Assembly: GCA_038254585.1 (NCBI GenBank)
Contig: JBBSGA010000131.1
Coordinates: 1 to 15,408, forward strand
Direction of reading: 5' to 3'
Length of the DNA: 15,408 nt
Origin: JBBSGA01 sp038254585
Lineage (GTDB): Bacteria; Chloroflexota; Chloroflexia; Chloroflexales; Kallotenuaceae
How positions within the stretch are numbered: position 1 is the first letter of the stretch; each line of letters opens with the position of its first letter. A program made the translations under genes and the position numbers. Positions 13,954 to 15,408 of this stretch are shown here, in pieces. The notes beneath the pieces are model-generated. The model had not been told where the DNA came from, searched no databases, and saw nothing but the letters and a program-made list of their open reading frames with translations.

Positions 13954-15276
13954 ATGCAACTCCTTCAACAGATCGGCACGCTTGATTTTCCTGCTCCACT
14001 GCCCGAGAGCCTGCTTCTAGTTGAGCAGCGCTTCGACGCTCCTCGGGTCGAGGATGTCGCCGCGGCCGTGCGGCACGCACTGGAAGACGGTGAGCTCCTG
14101 CACCGCATTCCGGCGGGCGCTACGGTCGCCGTAGGGGCCGGCAGTCGCGGCATCGCCAATATCCCGACGATCGTCAGGGCCGTCGTCGGCCGTCTACGCG
14201 AGGCCGGCTCCCGGCCGTTCGTTTTTCCGGCCATGGGCAGCCATGGCGGCGCGACGGCCGAGGGGCAGAAAGCGCTCCTGGCCGAGCTCGGCATCACGAA
14301 TGAGAGTGTCGGCGCCGAGATCCGCGCGACGATGGAGGTCAAGCAGATCGGGCAGATCCCGGATGGCCCGCCGCTCTTCCAGGATGTGATCTCGGCCGCG
14401 GCCGACTCCACGCTTCTTGTCGGCCGGGTGAAGCCGCACACCGACTTCCGCAGCCACATCGAGAGCGGCCTGGCCAAAATGGCCGTGATCGGGCTCGGCA
14501 AGCAGCACGGCGCTGCCCTCATGCACCGGCTGGGCGCCCCCGGCTTCCAGCGCTACCTGGAGCCCGCCGCGCGCATCTACGAGGCCAACACCAACCTGGT
14601 TGGCGGCCTGGCGATCGTCGAAAATGCCTACGATCAGACCGCCGAGATCGTCGGCCTGATCGCTTCCGAGATCGGCGGACCGCGCGAAGCGCGCCTGCTC
14701 GAGCGCGCTAAGCAGCTGATGGCAAGCCTGCCCTTCCCCGAGATCGACGTGCTGGTCGTGCGCCAGCTCGGCAAGAACATCAGCGGCACCGGTATGGATA
14801 CCAACATCATCGGCCGGCTGATGATCCCCCGCCAGCCCGAAACCTTCGGCGGTCCCGACGTCGCCGTTATCGCCGTTCTGGACATTACCAACGAGACCCA
14901 CGGCAACGCCACGGGCATGGGGCTCGCCAATATCACGACTGCGCGCGTCGTAGCGAAGACCAACTGGGCTGCTATGTACACGAACGCGGTTACCTCCGGG
15001 ATCTTCGGCATGTGGCGCGTGAGCATGCCGATCACGATGGCCGACGACCGGCGCGCCCTGGAGGTCGCTACGCGCGGCTGCGGACAGCCACCGGAGGCAG
15101 CCCGCATGGTCTTCATCCGCGACACCCTGACCCTTGACCGGTTGTGGGTCAGCCCGAGCCTGCGCGCCGAGGTAGAGGCGCATCCCCGGCTCTCGATCGT
15201 GGACGAATCGCCGCTATCCTTCGACGGCGGCGGGATCATGACGAGCCCATGGCAGCTTGAGCCCGCGCGCGCATAA
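13954..15276 (+). CDS. LarA/DUF2088-like protein, putative nickel-pincer-cofactor isomerase
   Basis: 440 residues. VGAGSRGIANIP (60-71), FPAMGSHGGATAEG (91-104), GRVKPHTDFRSHIESGLAKM (157-176) and GLGKQHGAALMHRLG (180-194) are typical of the DUF2088/lactate-racemase superfamily. In LarA the nickel pincer cofactor is held by a lysine and nearby histidines; K175, H97, H162 and H185 or H191 are plausible counterparts, with similar spacing, but this is by-eye alignment. The family epimerises or racemises 2-hydroxy acids; the substrate here is unknown, and cofactor synthesis genes larB, larC and larE are not in the window. The frame is open to a TTG at 13906 overlapping the tsaD stop, but ATG 13954 has GGAAGGGAAGG just upstream and is preferred. 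A HUMPS/OMPDC-family gene follows after 43 bases, suggesting an operon for sugar-acid metabolism. Confidence 0.82.
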   Translation: MQLLQQIGTLDFPAPLPESLLLVEQRFDAPRVEDVAAAVRHALEDGELLHRIPAGATVAVGAGSRGIANIPTIVRAVVGRLREAGSRPFVFPAMGSHGGATAEGQKALLAELGITNESVGAEIRATMEVKQIGQIPDGPPLFQDVISAAADSTLLVGRVKPHTDFRSHIESGLAKMAVIGLGKQHGAALMHRLGAPGFQRYLEPAARIYEANTNLVGGLAIVENAYDQTAEIVGLIASEIGGPREARLLERAKQLMASLPFPEIDVLVVRQLGKNISGTGMDTNIIGRLMIPRQPETFGGPDVAVIAVLDITNETHGNATGMGLANITTARVVAKTNWAAMYTNAVTSGIFGMWRVSMPITMADDRRALEVATRGCGQPPEAARMVFIRDTLTLDRLWVSPSLRAEVEAHPRLSIVDESPLSFDGGGIMTSPWQLEPARA

Positions 15277-15319
15277 GGACGCTCACCGTTTCTCGACTGG
15301 TAATAAGGGAATCGATAGG

Positions 15320-15408
15320 TTGAAGCCGATTGTACAGGTCTCCCTCGATCTGACCACCATCGCCGAGGCGCTCGATTTCGCGCGAATCGCCGTGGGGGGC
15401 GGGGTCGC
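15320..15408 (+). CDS. hexulose-6-phosphate synthase/OMP decarboxylase (HUMPS) family protein, 5' end only
   Basis: Only 29 complete codons lie in the window before the right edge. The translated start KPIVQVSLDLTTIAEALDFA followed by RIAVGGGV is the first strand and helix of the OMP decarboxylase superfamily, in particular 3-hexulose-6-phosphate synthase and 3-keto-L-gulonate-6-phosphate decarboxylase, where the Asp of the VxLD motif is an active-site residue. The TTG at 15320 is taken as the start, with AAGGGA nine bases upstream. The enzymes catalyse aldol or decarboxylation chemistry on pentulose and hexulose phosphates. The specific reaction cannot be fixed from this fragment. It lies 43 bases after the LarA-like gene on the same strand. 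Confidence 0.75.
   Translation, partial: MKPIVQVSLDLTTIAEALDFARIAVGGGV

Noticed and set aside
12737..14080. Minus-strand open frame continuing upstream of dnaN across tsaD
   Set aside because: It is the antisense of tsaD. DnaN similarity starts at the ATG at 12736, where the usual MKL-type clamp start is found.

Overview
The window looks like chromosomal DNA of a GC-rich free-living bacterium. The mix of genes (a DUF1002 protein, an amidase with YHPxW repeats, a lactate-racemase-fold protein beside a HUMPS/OMPDC-family gene, TTG/GTG starts) suggests Chloroflexota, perhaps Thermomicrobia-like. That assignment is an inference from gene content and remembered family resemblance, not from a search. 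I saw no phage structural genes, insertion sequence, CRISPR array or rRNA.

Layout. (1) 1-901, minus: a Gfo/Idh/MocA oxidoreductase cut by the window edge, divergent from a plus-strand pair made of a GT-B glycosyltransferase (995-2104) and methionyl-tRNA formyltransferase fmt (2128-3054). (2) 3075-4769, minus and convergent with fmt: a secreted or membrane-anchored DUF1002 protein with three C-terminal beta-type repeats and a terminal membrane helix; it has a recognisable promoter. (3) 4926-5078: a self-contained tRNA-Arg(CCG) unit with promoter, encoded CCA and a strong intrinsic terminator. (4) 5113-9415, plus: a good sigma-A-type promoter followed by a possible operon of amidase, 63-residue hypothetical protein, acetyl-CoA acetyltransferase, type II 3-hydroxyacyl-CoA dehydrogenase-like SDR, and a PIG-L/LmbE deacetylase that appears broken by an internal deletion. 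(5) 9412-12736, minus: a geranylgeranyl-reductase-type flavoprotein, an unknown polytopic membrane protein and the sliding clamp dnaN. (6) 12860-15408, plus: tsaD, a LarA/DUF2088-like protein, and the start of a hexulose-6-phosphate synthase/OMP decarboxylase-type gene.

How the genes relate. Housekeeping functions (fmt, tRNA-Arg, dnaN, tsaD) are interleaved with accessory metabolism. Thiolase and SDR carry out adjacent steps of acyl-CoA beta-oxidation or isoleucine breakdown. The divergent dnaN/tsaD intergenic region has an extended -10 promoter for dnaN and a -10-like box so close to the tsaD start that tsaD may be leaderless.

No complete new defence or mobile system is evident. The observations most worth a second look are the three-repeat amidase without a signal peptide, the DUF1002 multi-domain architecture, the deleted PIG-L gene, and the LarA-like/HUMPS pair.
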